NCBI RefSeq assembly: GCF_016907755.1
Contig: NZ_JAFBCN010000001.1
Span: 1,116,001 to 1,180,000, forward strand
DNA length: 64,000 nt
Origin: Cellulosimicrobium cellulans
Lineage (GTDB): Bacteria; Actinomycetota; Actinomycetes; Actinomycetales; Cellulomonadaceae
Reading direction: 5' to 3'
Shown here: positions 48,317 to 55,891 of the stretch, in pieces
Position numbering within the stretch: position 1 is the stretch's first letter
Layout: each line of letters opens with the position of its first letter
Position numbers and translations under genes: made by a program
The notes under the pieces: generated by a model
Databases searched by the model: none
What the model was told of the DNA's origin: nothing
Seen by the model: only the letters and a program-made list of their open reading frames with translations

Positions 48317-49375
48317 TCACTGCTTCCCGGTCTCGGCCTGGATCTTCGTCACGAGGCCCTCGTCGCCGAAGAACTTGTCGTTCGTGGCCGACCAGCCGCC
48401 GAAGTCGTCGGCGATGGTGAGGAGCGTCGGGACGGCCGGGAACGGGTCGCTCGGGTCGTTGGCGCCCTCGACGTCGAAGTCGACGTCGCCGGTCAGGGGG
48501 CGGAAGCCCACGTGCGCGAACGCCTCCTGGCCCTCGGGCGTGAGCACGAAGTCGAGGTAGCTCTGGGCCTTCGGGTCGGCGTCGACCGTCACCGCTGCCG
48601 GGTTCTCGATGAGGAGCGTCTGGTCCGGGACGACGTAGTCGAACGTCTCGCCGTTCTGCCGCGCGAGGATCGCCTCGTTCTCGTAGGAGAGGAGGACGTC
48701 GCCCGTGCCGGACGTGAACGCGGTCGTCGCGTCGCGACCGCTGCCCGGGAGCGCGACGGCGTTGGTGAAGAACTTCCGCAGGTACTCGGTCGCGTCCTCC
48801 TCCGAGCCGCCGTTCGCGATGACGCTGCCCCAGCCGGCGAGGATGTTCCAGCGGGCCGAGCCGGACGAGCCGGGGTTGGGGGTGACGATCTCGACGCCGG
48901 GCTGGACGATGTCCTCCCAGCTCTGGATGTTCTTCGGGTTGCCCTCGCGCACCACGAGCACGACGACGGACTGGCTGACGATGCCCTTGTTCTCGCCCGC
49001 GTTCCAGTCGTCGGCGACGAGGCCGGCGTCGACGAGGCGCGTGACGTCGCCCTCGAGCGAGAAGTGCACGTAGTCGGCCTCCAGCCCGTCGGCGACGGCG
49101 CGGCTCTGGTCGCCGGAGGCGCCGTACGACGTCTCCCACGTGACGCCCTGGCCGTCCTCGGTCTCGCCCCACAGCTCCTGCGCGGCGTCGTTGCCCGCCT
49201 TGGGCACGGCGAAGCCGACCAGGGAGAGGGTCGTGGGCTCGACGTCGGAGCTCGCGTCGCCGCTCGCGTCACCACCGCCCGACCCGTCGACGGCGGTCGG
49301 CGCGCAGGCGGTGAGGACCAGGGCGGTGGCTGCCGCGGCAGCCGCGAGGGTGATCGTCGTCCGGAGGCGTCGCAT
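48317..49375 (-). CDS. cysP: Sulfate/thiosulfate-binding lipoprotein
   Basis: 352-residue extracellular receptor. Lipobox LTAC with Cys24, a Gly/Asp/Ser linker, then the sulfate-binding fold: TLSLVGFAVPKAGNDAAQELW, YGASGDQSRAVADGLEADYVHFSLEGD, IVTPNPGSSGSARWNILAGWGS and GRDATTAFTSGTGDVLLSYENEAI. First gene of a cysPTWA-type operon; no adenylyl-sulfate or sulfite reduction genes are nearby. ATG 49375 is chosen as the residue just before the lipoprotein signal. Confidence 0.93.
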   Translation of the reverse strand: MRRLRTTITLAAAAAATALVLTACAPTAVDGSGGGDASGDASSDVEPTTLSLVGFAVPKAGNDAAQELWGETEDGQGVTWETSYGASGDQSRAVADGLEADYVHFSLEGDVTRLVDAGLVADDWNAGENKGIVSQSVVVLVVREGNPKNIQSWEDIVQPGVEIVTPNPGSSGSARWNILAGWGSVIANGGSEEDATEYLRKFFTNAVALPGSGRDATTAFTSGTGDVLLSYENEAILARQNGETFDYVVPDQTLLIENPAAVTVDADPKAQSYLDFVLTPEGQEAFAHVGFRPLTGDVDFDVEGANDPSDPFPAVPTLLTIADDFGGWSATNDKFFGDEGLVTKIQAETGKQ

Positions 49376-49487
49376 GGTGTCGTCCTTCGTCGGGGTCCCG
49401 GGGAAGCCGGGAACGGGTGGTCGTGCAGGGGCGGAGCGGGGCTCGGTCAGGTGATCGAGCGGGACGGCCGGGGCAGCCTGCGTGATA

Positions 49488-49515
49488 CTCGACTGCCGCG
49501 GTCGGGTAAGTCGAG
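49488..49515. promoter_or_regulatory. Inverted repeat in the cysP-purF divergent region
   Basis: CTCGACT (49488-49494) and AGTCGAG (49509-49515) are inverted copies 14 bases apart, about 115-140 bases upstream of cysP. It is a candidate operator for the sulfate operon. The rest of the 308-base gap (49376-49683) shows only the purF -10 box. Confidence 0.4.
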
Positions 49516-49670
49516 ATTCAAGCGCGGCGTTCCCACGCAGCGAAACCCCTGCCCGACAGGTGGGACGACGTAACGCCTCCGTGAACGCCTGCCCCGACGG
49601 CACCGCGGCCGCGCGCGCGGGCCTGCCGTCCGCATGACCTCGCGCTTCGGTCCCGACGCGCCTGCTGTGG

Positions 49671-49676
49671 GACACT
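49671..49676 (+). promoter_or_regulatory. Likely -10 box GACACT of purF (leaderless)
   Basis: GACACT lies 7 bases before GTG 49684, the same spacing as the TAGGGT boxes in this window, although it is a weaker match. Confidence 0.4.
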
Positions 49677-49683
49677 GAGGTAC

Positions 49684-51231
49684 GTGGCCCCCCGCGGAGA
49701 TGGACTTCTCAACCACGACCTCATGCCCGGCGAGAAAGGCCCCCAGGACGCCTGCGGCGTCTTCGGTGTCTGGGCGCCCGGCGAAGAGGTCGCCAAGCTC
49801 GCCTACTTCGGGCTGTACGCGTTGCAGCACCGAGGCCAGGAGTCGGCCGGCATCGCCACCAGCAACGGTGAGCAGATCCTGGTCTACAAGGACATGGGAC
49901 TCGTCTCCCAGGTGTTCGACGAGACGGCCCTCAACGCCCTGACGGGGCACATCGCCGTCGGGCACTGCCGGTACTCGACCACGGGCGGCGTGACGTGGGA
50001 GAACGCCCAGCCGACGCTCGGCGCCACCGCGTCCGGGACCGTCGCGCTCGGGCACAACGGCAACCTCACCAACTCCGCGGAGCTCGTCAACCTCGTCGCG
50101 GAGCGCTACGGCAGCCAGCGCCGCGGCGAGCTCGCGCGCGGCAACACCACGGACACGGCGCTCGTCACCGCGCTCCTCGCGGGCGACGCGGACCACACGC
50201 TCGAGGCCACGGCGCTCGAGGTGCTGCCGCGCCTGCGCGGCGCCTTCTCGCTCGTCTTCATGGACGAGCGCACCCTCTACGCCGCGCGCGACCCGCAGGG
50301 CGTGCGTCCGCTCGTCCTCGGCCGCCTCGAGCGCGGCTGGGTCGTCGCGAGCGAGACGCCGGCGCTCGACATCGTCGGCGCGTCGTTCGTGCGCGAGGTC
50401 GAGCCGGGCGAGCTCATCGCGATCGACGCGGACGGCCTGCGCTCGCAGCGCTTCGCGCCCGCCGAGCGCGCGGGCTGCGTCTTCGAGTACGTCTACCTCG
50501 CGCGCCCTGACACCTCGATCAACGGCCGCTCCGTGCACGCTGCGCGGGTCGAGATGGGTCGCCAGCTCGCGCGCGAGCACTCCGTCGACGCCGACCTCGT
50601 CATCCCCGTCCCCGAGTCCGGCACGCCCGCCGCGGTGGGCTACGCCGCCGAGTCGGGCATCCCGTTCGGCCAGGGGCTGACCAAGAACGCCTACGTCGGG
50701 CGCACGTTCATCCAGCCGTCGGACACGCTGCGCCAGCTCGGCATCCGGCTCAAGCTCAACCCCCTGCGCGACGTCATCCGCGGCAAGCGCCTCGTCGTCG
50801 TCGACGACTCGATCGTGCGCGGCAACACGCAGCGCGCGCTCATCCGCATGCTCCGCGAGGCCGGGGCGGCCGAGGTGCACGTGCGCATCAGCTCGCCGCC
50901 CGTGAAGTGGCCGTGCTTCTACGGCATCGACTTCGCGTCGCGCGCCGAGCTCATCGCCAACGGCCTCTCGCCCGACGAGATCGGGCAGTCGCTCGGCGCC
51001 GACAGCCTGGGCTACATCTCGACCGAGGGCATGATCTCGGCGACCGAGCAGCCGTCGTCGCAGCTCTGCACCGCGTGCTTCACGGGGAAGTACCCCATCG
51101 AGCTGCCGCCCGACGACCAGCTCGGCAAGCACCTCCTCGAGCAGGCCGAGCTCCCGCTCGGCGCGCCCGAGGACGGGCTGCGCAGCCTGGCGGTGACCGC
51201 CGGCGGGGCCGGCGCGCTCCAGCACCCGTGA
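49684..51231 (+). CDS. purF: Amidophosphoribosyltransferase
   Basis: 515-residue first enzyme of purine synthesis (PRPP + glutamine to phosphoribosylamine). The N-terminal Ntn-hydrolase nucleophile is Cys24 in QDACGVFGVW after a short propeptide. The PRPP loop is VVVDDSIVRGNTQRALI. Four cysteines in the Bacillus-type positions (AGCVFEY, WPCFYGID, SQLCTACFTG) indicate the iron-sulfur-containing class. purM follows after 76 bases. Confidence 0.97.
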   Translation: MAPRGDGLLNHDLMPGEKGPQDACGVFGVWAPGEEVAKLAYFGLYALQHRGQESAGIATSNGEQILVYKDMGLVSQVFDETALNALTGHIAVGHCRYSTTGGVTWENAQPTLGATASGTVALGHNGNLTNSAELVNLVAERYGSQRRGELARGNTTDTALVTALLAGDADHTLEATALEVLPRLRGAFSLVFMDERTLYAARDPQGVRPLVLGRLERGWVVASETPALDIVGASFVREVEPGELIAIDADGLRSQRFAPAERAGCVFEYVYLARPDTSINGRSVHAARVEMGRQLAREHSVDADLVIPVPESGTPAAVGYAAESGIPFGQGLTKNAYVGRTFIQPSDTLRQLGIRLKLNPLRDVIRGKRLVVVDDSIVRGNTQRALIRMLREAGAAEVHVRISSPPVKWPCFYGIDFASRAELIANGLSPDEIGQSLGADSLGYISTEGMISATEQPSSQLCTACFTGKYPIELPPDDQLGKHLLEQAELPLGAPEDGLRSLAVTAGGAGALQHP

Positions 51232-51307
51232 GCTCACCCCTGATGCCGAACCGAGACCACCCGCACCACCGGCGCGTGCGCCGCGAGACCTCCTTGGAGC
51301 CGACACC

Positions 51308-52441
51308 GTGACTGCCGACTCGCCCCAGACGGGCCTCACCTACGCCGCCGCGGGCGTCGACACCGAGGCCGGTGACAAGGCCGTCGAGCTCATGAAGGAC
51401 GCCGTGCGCCGCACCCACGGACCGCAGGTGCTCGGTGGCGTCGGTGGCTTCGCGGGCCTCTACGACTTCTCCGAGGTCGTGACCTACCGTCGCCCCCTGC
51501 TCGCGACGTCGACCGACGGCGTGGGCACCAAGGTCGCGATCGCCCAGGCGCTCGACGTCCACGACACGATCGGGTTCGACCTCGTCGGCATGGTCGTGGA
51601 CGACATCGTCGTGGTGGGCGCCAAGCCCCTGTTCATGACGGACTACATCGCGTGCGGCAAGGTCGTGCCCGAGCGCATCGCGGGCATCGTCCGCGGCATC
51701 GCGGCGGCCTGCGAGGTCGCGGGCACCGCGCTCGTGGGCGGCGAGACCGCGGAGCACCCTGGTCTGCTCGGTGCGGACGAGTACGACGTCGCCGGCGCGG
51801 CGACGGGCGTCGTCGAGGCCGACAGGCTGCTCGGCCCCGAGCGCGTCCGTGAGGGCGACGTTCTCGTCGCCATGGCCTCGTCGGGCCTGCACTCGAACGG
51901 GTACTCGCTCGTGCGCGCCGTGCTCAAGCACGCGGGCTGGGGCCTCGAGCGGCACGTGGACGAGCTCGGGCGCACGGTCGGCGAGGAGCTCCTGGAGCCC
52001 ACGCGCGTGTACGCGAGCGACTGCCTCGCGCTGGCCGCCGACGACGCCGCGCAGGTCCACGCGTTCACGCACGTCACGGGCGGCGGGCTCGCCGCGAACC
52101 TCGCGCGCGTGCTGCCCGCCGGGCTCGTCGGCGTCGTGGACCGCGCGAGCTGGGACGTCCCGCCGGTCTTCCGCCTCGTGCGCGAGCTGGGTGGCGTGCC
52201 GCGCGGCGACCTCGAGAACACGCTCAACCTCGGCGTCGGCATGGTCGCGGTCGTCGGCGCCGACGGCGTCGACGCCGCGCTCGCCCGCTGTGCCGCGCTC
52301 GGCGTCCCCGCCTGGGTGCTCGGCGCGGTCGAGGCCTTCGACCCGGCTGCGGCCCGGGACGTCGCGGACGGCGACCTCGTCGCCGGCACCAAGGGTGTCC
52401 AGGCGGGCGCCGTGCGCCTCGTCGGCGACTACCGCGCCTGA
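51308..52441 (+). CDS. purM: Phosphoribosylformylglycinamidine cyclo-ligase
   Basis: 377-residue AIR synthetase, fifth step of purine synthesis. TYAAAGVDTEAGDKAVELMKDAV and GVGGFAGLYDF open the protein. LLATSTDGVGTKVAIAQAL, DLVGMVVDDIVVVGAKPLFMTDYIACGK, ALVGGETAEHPGLL and VAMASSGLHSNGYSLVR are family signatures. The C-terminal extension after GMVAVVGADGVDAALA is normal for actinobacteria. GTG 51308 is the start; a hairpin follows the stop. Confidence 0.96.
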   Translation: MTADSPQTGLTYAAAGVDTEAGDKAVELMKDAVRRTHGPQVLGGVGGFAGLYDFSEVVTYRRPLLATSTDGVGTKVAIAQALDVHDTIGFDLVGMVVDDIVVVGAKPLFMTDYIACGKVVPERIAGIVRGIAAACEVAGTALVGGETAEHPGLLGADEYDVAGAATGVVEADRLLGPERVREGDVLVAMASSGLHSNGYSLVRAVLKHAGWGLERHVDELGRTVGEELLEPTRVYASDCLALAADDAAQVHAFTHVTGGGLAANLARVLPAGLVGVVDRASWDVPPVFRLVRELGGVPRGDLENTLNLGVGMVAVVGADGVDAALARCAALGVPAWVLGAVEAFDPAAARDVADGDLVAGTKGVQAGAVRLVGDYRA

Positions 52442-52451
52442 GCTCCGCTCT

Positions 52452-52488
52452 CCCCGGGCGGGTCCGGCACCTGCCTGCCCGCTCGGGG
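52452..52488 (+). terminator. Hairpin after purM
   Basis: CCCCG (52452-52456) with CGGGG (52484-52488), and an inner GGCGGG/CCTGCCCG pairing, starts 11 bases after the purM stop. Confidence 0.5.
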
Positions 52489-52599
52489 ATGCCGTTCTGC
52501 GCCGGGTCGCGACGACGTCAGGGCACGACGACGGCCACGGTGCGGAGACCTCGGGGCGGGGCGCTGGTCCGGTGCGCGAGCGCACGGGTCACGAACGAC

Positions 52600-52640
52600 G
52601 ACCGCGCCGTCGCCTACCGAGGGCAGGGGACGGCGCGGTC
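52600..52640. terminator. 12-bp perfect hairpin between purM and DUF3073
   Basis: GACCGCGCCGTC (52600-52611) and its exact inverse (52629-52640) lie 54 bases past the 3' end of the minus-strand DUF3073 gene; probably that gene's terminator. Confidence 0.6.
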
Positions 52641-52693
52641 GAGGTCGAGACGCTTCCGCGCGAGATCGCGGAGAGGAAGGTGGTCGGCGACCG

Positions 52694-52903
52694 TCAGCGG
52701 TCGTCGGACCAGTCGTTGTAGCGCTGGTCGTAGCGCTCGAGGTCGTCCGACGACTCGGCGCCGAAGCGCGAGTCCGTCACGACATCCGTGTGGCTGTGAC
52801 CGGTGAGCTCTTGCTCGAGCGCACTGTAGTTCGTCTCGGGGCTGTAGTACTTCAGCGCGCGAGCGACCTTGGTCTGCTTTGCCTTCTGACGGCCGCGGCC
52901 CAT
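52694..52903 (-). CDS. DUF3073 domain-containing protein
   Basis: 69-residue small acidic/basic protein: MGRGRQKAKQTKVARALKYYSPETNYSALEQELTG is the invariant start of DUF3073, followed by an Asp/Ser/Tyr-rich tail. It is conserved next to purM in many actinobacteria; the function is unknown. Confidence 0.9.
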   Translation of the reverse strand: MGRGRQKAKQTKVARALKYYSPETNYSALEQELTGHSHTDVVTDSRFGAESSDDLERYDQRYNDWSDDR

Positions 52904-53311
52904 GGCTCCGACCCCCTCAACGTAGAAGCGGGGCGGCTACGTGCTCAGACGTGCGGCCCCGGGGTGTAGTTTCGTCTGTTCAGGGTCCAACGGTACATGC
53001 TCAGGGCCTATTCCATCCACTCAGAAGACCGCGACGGGCTGCGGACGTGCCCACCGTCACAGAGTCTCCACGAGCGGGGGCAGGTGCCCGCGTCCGGAGG
53101 GCCCTGCGTGTGGTCGAGGAGCCCGGGCCCCGCACGGCTCGTAAGCCGCACGAGCGCCTATCCGGCCGATCCGACCATAGGCGGCCTAATTCACCCGTCC
53201 GTCAAGTCGCCCGAAATCCGCATGCTGCGACAATGGAGGGTACTGGCGTCGTGCTGTCGTCGTGATCCGGGGTATCTGCCGGACCAGCGCGTACCAGGAG
53301 GAGGTGTCGTG
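52904..53311 (+). other. 408-base divergent gap between DUF3073 and bldC
   Basis: AT-richer than its surroundings. TTGGAC with TACACC 16 bases on (minus strand, about 52970-52992) may be the DUF3073 promoter. In the middle, CGGACG (about 53042) and CGTCCG (about 53092), flanked by CCACC/GGTG pairs, could form an extended stem, so bldC may have a long structured leader. No tRNA, repeat or protein-coding frame was found that I would defend. Confidence 0.4.
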
Positions 53312-53524
53312 ATGTCCATGCACGGAGAGTCCGAGGTTCTGCTCACGCCCGCCGAGGTCGCCAGCCTGTTCCGCGTCGACCCCAAGACGGTCACCCGCTG
53401 GGCGAAGGCGGGCAAGCTCTCGTCGATCCGCACGCTCGGGGGGCACCGCCGCTACCGCGAGTCCGAGGTCCGGGCGCTGCTCGGCGCCGCCAGCGAGCCC
53501 GCGGAGGGCACCGACAAGTCCTGA
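53312..53524 (+). CDS. bldC: BldC-family MerR-like DNA-binding regulator
   Basis: 70-residue single winged-helix protein. LLTPAEVASLFRVDPKTVTRWAKAGKLSSIRTLGGHRRYRESEVRALL is nearly the whole protein and matches Streptomyces BldC, which coats direct repeats at developmental promoters. ATG 53312 lies 7 bases after a strong AGGAGGAGG; GTG 53309 is an alternative. There is no effector domain, as in BldC. Confidence 0.93.
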   Translation: MSMHGESEVLLTPAEVASLFRVDPKTVTRWAKAGKLSSIRTLGGHRRYRESEVRALLGAASEPAEGTDKS

Positions 53525-53543
53525 CCCGTCCTCGCGCCAGCGC

Positions 53544-53560
53544 CGCCGGCACGGCCGGCG
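53544..53560 (+). terminator. Short hairpin after bldC
   Basis: CGCCGGC (53544-53550) and GCCGGCG (53554-53560) with a 3-base loop, 20 bases after the bldC stop. Confidence 0.5.
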
Positions 53561-53621
53561 CGACGGACACGGCACGGCACGTCCTGACGGGTTCGACCTG
53601 GAGGACGTGCAGGGAAGTGCG

Positions 53622-53930
53622 CTAGGAGCGCCGCCGCAGGATCGCCGCGGCGACGAGCGCGACACCGGCCACGACGGCACCCAGCAGCAGCTTGACGTTG
53701 CGCGAGCGGTCCGGGTCCTCCTCGGGCAGCCCGCCTCCCGTGAGGAATGCCCCGGTGTCGGTCGCGGCCTGCTTGGCCTGCTGCGCCGCCTGCTTGGCCT
53801 GGACGCGCGGGTCCAGGCGGGTCGTGAGCTCGTCGATCGTCCCTGCGAGCTCGGCGCGCGTGCGCGCGATCTCGTCCTCGAGCTGGGACTGGGTCAGCGG
53901 GGGCACCGGGGCCCCGTCGGTTCCGCTCAC
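53622..53930 (-). CDS. DUF3618 domain-containing membrane protein
   Basis: 102-residue protein. LTQSQLEDEIARTRAELAGTIDELTTRLDPR is the DUF3618 helix; an Ala/Gln-rich stretch (QAKQAAQQAKQAA) and a C-terminal span (VKLLLGAVVAGVALVAAAIL) follow. GTG 53930 overlaps the stop of the holin-family gene (GTGA). The pair is common in actinobacteria and is thought to act at the envelope; the role is unproven. Confidence 0.85.
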   Translation of the reverse strand: MSGTDGAPVPPLTQSQLEDEIARTRAELAGTIDELTTRLDPRVQAKQAAQQAKQAATDTGAFLTGGGLPEEDPDRSRNVKLLLGAVVAGVALVAAAILRRRS

Positions 53931-54349
53931 GGGCGCAGCCCTTCCTTGATGGTCGCGACGTCTTCCTTGATGCTGTCGACCGCCCCGGTCGGGGTCGGAG
54001 GGACGCCTCGCTGGAGCTGCTTGACGCCGACGAACGCGAGCGTACCGGCGACGAGAACGAGCACCAGGCCGACGATCAGCGCGGCGAGCCACAGCGGCAT
54101 CACGGTCGCCAGGCCCTCCATGGCGGAGTGGAAGAGGAAGCCGATGCCGTAGAGGACGAGCACCCCGCCCACCACGAGGAGCCCGATGCCGATGCCGGCG
54201 TGCTTGGCCTTCGTCGTGAGCTCGGCCTTCGCGAGCGCGATCTCGGAGCGGACGAGGCGGGTCGCCTGCTCGGACAGGCGCTCGACGAGCTGCCCGACCG
54301 TCGGCTTCTGCTCCTCGGGCGGGATGCGCCCGTCGATCCAGTCGCTCAT
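53927..54349 (-). CDS. Phage holin family protein (actinobacterial Holin-X type)
   Basis: 140-residue protein. An amphipathic helix TVGQLVERLSEQATRLVRSEIALAKAELTTKAKHAG leads into two spans (IGIGLLVVGGVLVLYGIGFLFHSAM and LWLAALIVGLVLVLVAGTLAFVGV). Despite the family name it is a chromosomal membrane protein with no phage context here. ATG 54349 is preceded by AGGCGGAGA. Confidence 0.85.
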   Translation of the reverse strand: MSDWIDGRIPPEEQKPTVGQLVERLSEQATRLVRSEIALAKAELTTKAKHAGIGIGLLVVGGVLVLYGIGFLFHSAMEGLATVMPLWLAALIVGLVLVLVAGTLAFVGVKQLQRGVPPTPTGAVDSIKEDVATIKEGLRP

Positions 54350-54471
54350 CTCTCCGCCTTTCCGCAGGTGACCCCACCACTCAACCGGCACCCGGGTCGG
54401 TGCGCAACTTCCCGAGGGCCTACGGCGCACGCCGGGGGGAGGGGTGCACCTCGTCGTCGGTGGGATGCAGA

Positions 54472-54502
54472 AGACCCCCGCCCGGATCCCGGGCGAGGGT
54501 CT
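54472..54502 (-). terminator. Terminator after tRNA-Phe
   Basis: On the minus strand AGACCCTCGCCCGG pairs with 54472-54485 (one mismatch), followed by TCTTCTGC. It begins 7 bases past the tRNA-Phe 3' end. Confidence 0.75.
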
Positions 54503-54508
54503 CTTCGG

Positions 54509-54581
54509 TGGCTCCGACCGGCGTCGATCCGGTGACCTTTCGATTTTCAGTCGAACGCTCTACCAACTGAGCTACAGAGCC
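54509..54581 (-). tRNA. tRNA-Phe (GAA)
   Basis: 73-nt cloverleaf. The 7-bp acceptor is GGCTCTG with CGGAGCC, discriminator A, D-arm GCTCAGTTGGTAGAGC, anticodon loop CTGAAAA with GAA, and a T-arm with GATCGAC. CCA is not encoded. Confidence 0.97.
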
Positions 54582-54587
54582 ATGGGG

Positions 54588-54623
54588 GAAGAGCCCGGCC
54601 GGCCGATGCCGACCGGGCTCTTC
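54588..54623 (-). terminator. Hairpin between tRNA-Asp and tRNA-Phe
   Basis: GAAGAGCCCGG (54588-54598) and its exact inverse (54613-54623) form an 11-bp stem 9 bases past the tRNA-Asp 3' end. Confidence 0.7.
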
Positions 54624-54631
54624 GCCTCACG

Positions 54632-54705
54632 CGACCCTGACGGGACTTGAACCCGCGACCTCCGCCGTGACAGGGCGGCGCGCTAACCAACTGCGCTACA
54701 GGGCC
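54632..54705 (-). tRNA. tRNA-Asp (GTC)
   Basis: 74-nt cloverleaf. Acceptor GGCCCTG with CAGGGTC (one G-T pair), discriminator G as expected for Asp, anticodon GTC in CTGTCAC, T-loop GTTCAAGTC. Confidence 0.97.
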
Positions 54706-54869
54706 TTGCTGTTCTTTCGCGAGACACACCCTAACACCAGGGGACCCGGTGGTTTTCACCAGTGAACCTGGTGGTGTGGTGGCCCGCTTTCGAACCGAGA
54801 GGATCGTACCGTACCGAGGAGCCGATCCGTAAATCCGCTGGTAGCCACCGGTCCCGGTGCGATCACGCG

Positions 54870-54942
54870 TACCCCCAACGGGATTCGAACCCGTGCTACC
54901 GCCGTGAAAGGGCGGGGTCCTAGGCCGCTAGACGATGGGGGC
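54870..54942 (-). tRNA. tRNA-Glu (TTC)
   Basis: 73-nt cloverleaf. Acceptor GCCCCCA with TGGGGGT, discriminator A, anticodon TTC in CTTTCAC, T-loop GTTCGAATC. It lies 164 bases upstream of tRNA-Asp, with an AT-rich stretch between. Confidence 0.97.
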
Positions 54943-55069
54943 TCAGGAACGTGCGCCAGTGTACAGCGGCACGACCGTGACCTCCTGGTCGGATCGTGGC
55001 AGCCTCCTCGGCCGGGCTCCCCGGTGGCCGGCGCCGCCGAGGGTGCCGCCGACAGGGGAGGATGGTCGC

Positions 55070-55423
55070 GTGGTGGAGATGACGCGGGCCGAGTTCGAGG
55101 ACGCCGTGCGCGACGGGCTGGACCTCGTCCCGCCGGACCTCGCGGCGCAGATGGACAACGTGGTGGTGCTCGTCGAGGACGACGCGCCCGCCGACGACCC
55201 CGAGCTGCTCGGTCTCTACGAGGGAGTTCCCCTCACGGAGCGCGACCACATGTGGGCGGCGGGGGCGCTGCCCGACCGCATCACGATCTTCCGCAACCCG
55301 ACGCTCGCGATCTGCGAGACGCGCGAGGACGTGGTCGAGGAGGTCGCGGTGACGGTCGTCCACGAGATCGCGCACCACTTCGGCATCGACGACGACCGCC
55401 TGCACGAGCTCGGCTGGGACTGA
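55070..55423 (+). CDS. Metallopeptidase family protein (zincin-like)
   Basis: 117-residue protein with VVHEIAHHFGIDDDRLHELGWD, an HExxH zinc motif with a downstream acidic residue, and the lead-in FRNPTLAICETREDVVEEVAVTV. This is the small actinobacterial metallopeptidase-like family often found near tRNA genes. The substrate is unknown. GTG 55070 is chosen for SD spacing (AGGGGAGGA); GTG 55073 and ATG 55079 are alternatives. Confidence 0.82.
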   Translation: MVEMTRAEFEDAVRDGLDLVPPDLAAQMDNVVVLVEDDAPADDPELLGLYEGVPLTERDHMWAAGALPDRITIFRNPTLAICETREDVVEEVAVTVVHEIAHHFGIDDDRLHELGWD

Positions 55424-55463
55424 GGTCGCGCGGCGCGCGGGCGCCGATCGCTACGATCGGGTG

Positions 55464-55781
55464 GTGACGACGAGCGCCGCGAGCGACCCCCGGCACGACG
55501 GCGCGCACGACCACGAGGCGGTCGCGCGACTGCTCCACGCGCTCGCCGACCCGAGCCGGCTCGCGATCGTGCACCTGCTGACCGGCGCCGAGCGGCGCGT
55601 CGTCGACCTCACGCGCGAGCTCGGGCTCGCCCAGTCGACGGTCTCCGCGCACCTGACGACCCTGCGCGACGTGGGCGTCGTCGCCGTGCGGCGTGAGGGG
55701 CGCTCGTCCTGGTACCGCCTCGTCCGGCCCGAGGTGGCGCACCTCCTCGCCGACGCCGAGCACGTCGCGCTCGCTCCCTGA
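55464..55781 (+). CDS. ArsR/SmtB-family regulator
   Basis: 105-residue winged-helix repressor: ALADPSRLAIVHLLTGAERRVVDLTRELGLAQSTVSAHLTTLRDVGVVAVRREGRSSWYRL is the ArsR core. It has no cysteine, so any metal would bind through His/Asp (the N-terminus RHDGAHDH and the C-terminal HLLADAEHV offer histidines), as in Zn/Ni sensors. It precedes a CDF metal exporter with a palindromic operator between them. TACGAT at 55452 suggests a leaderless GTG at 55464 (or 55461). Confidence 0.88.
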   Translation: MTTSAASDPRHDGAHDHEAVARLLHALADPSRLAIVHLLTGAERRVVDLTRELGLAQSTVSAHLTTLRDVGVVAVRREGRSSWYRLVRPEVAHLLADAEHVALAP

Positions 55782-55838
55782 CCCCACCTCGTCCCCGCGC
55801 CCTCGGCGGGCGCCGTCGTACGGCGGAGTCGGGCTGGT

Positions 55839-55881
55839 ATTCATCGCTGATCACCGATATCATCGTCGGTGAACGATGAAT
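55839..55881. promoter_or_regulatory. Palindromic operator for the ArsR-CDF unit
   Basis: ATTCATCG (55839-55846) with TCACCGA (55851-55857) is mirrored by TCGGTGA (55866-55872) and CGATGAAT (55874-55881). The arms differ only by 3 extra bases between the two words on the left. It is AT-richer than the flanks and ends just before the AGGAGG of the CDF gene, a good place for metal-relieved repression. Confidence 0.7.
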
Positions 55882-55891
55882 AGGAGGGGTG

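Noticed and set aside
49376-49683. A third SAM riboswitch before cysP
   Set aside because: No GCAACC core or P1/P2 pair could be placed on the minus strand.
53927-54349. Holin-family protein as a sign of prophage
   Set aside because: This family is a chromosomal actinobacterial membrane protein; no integrase, capsid, lysin or attachment site is nearby despite the tRNA genes.
54509-54942. tRNA cluster as an integration site
   Set aside because: All three tRNAs are intact and no partial tRNA copy, integrase or foreign-looking base composition was seen in the flanks.
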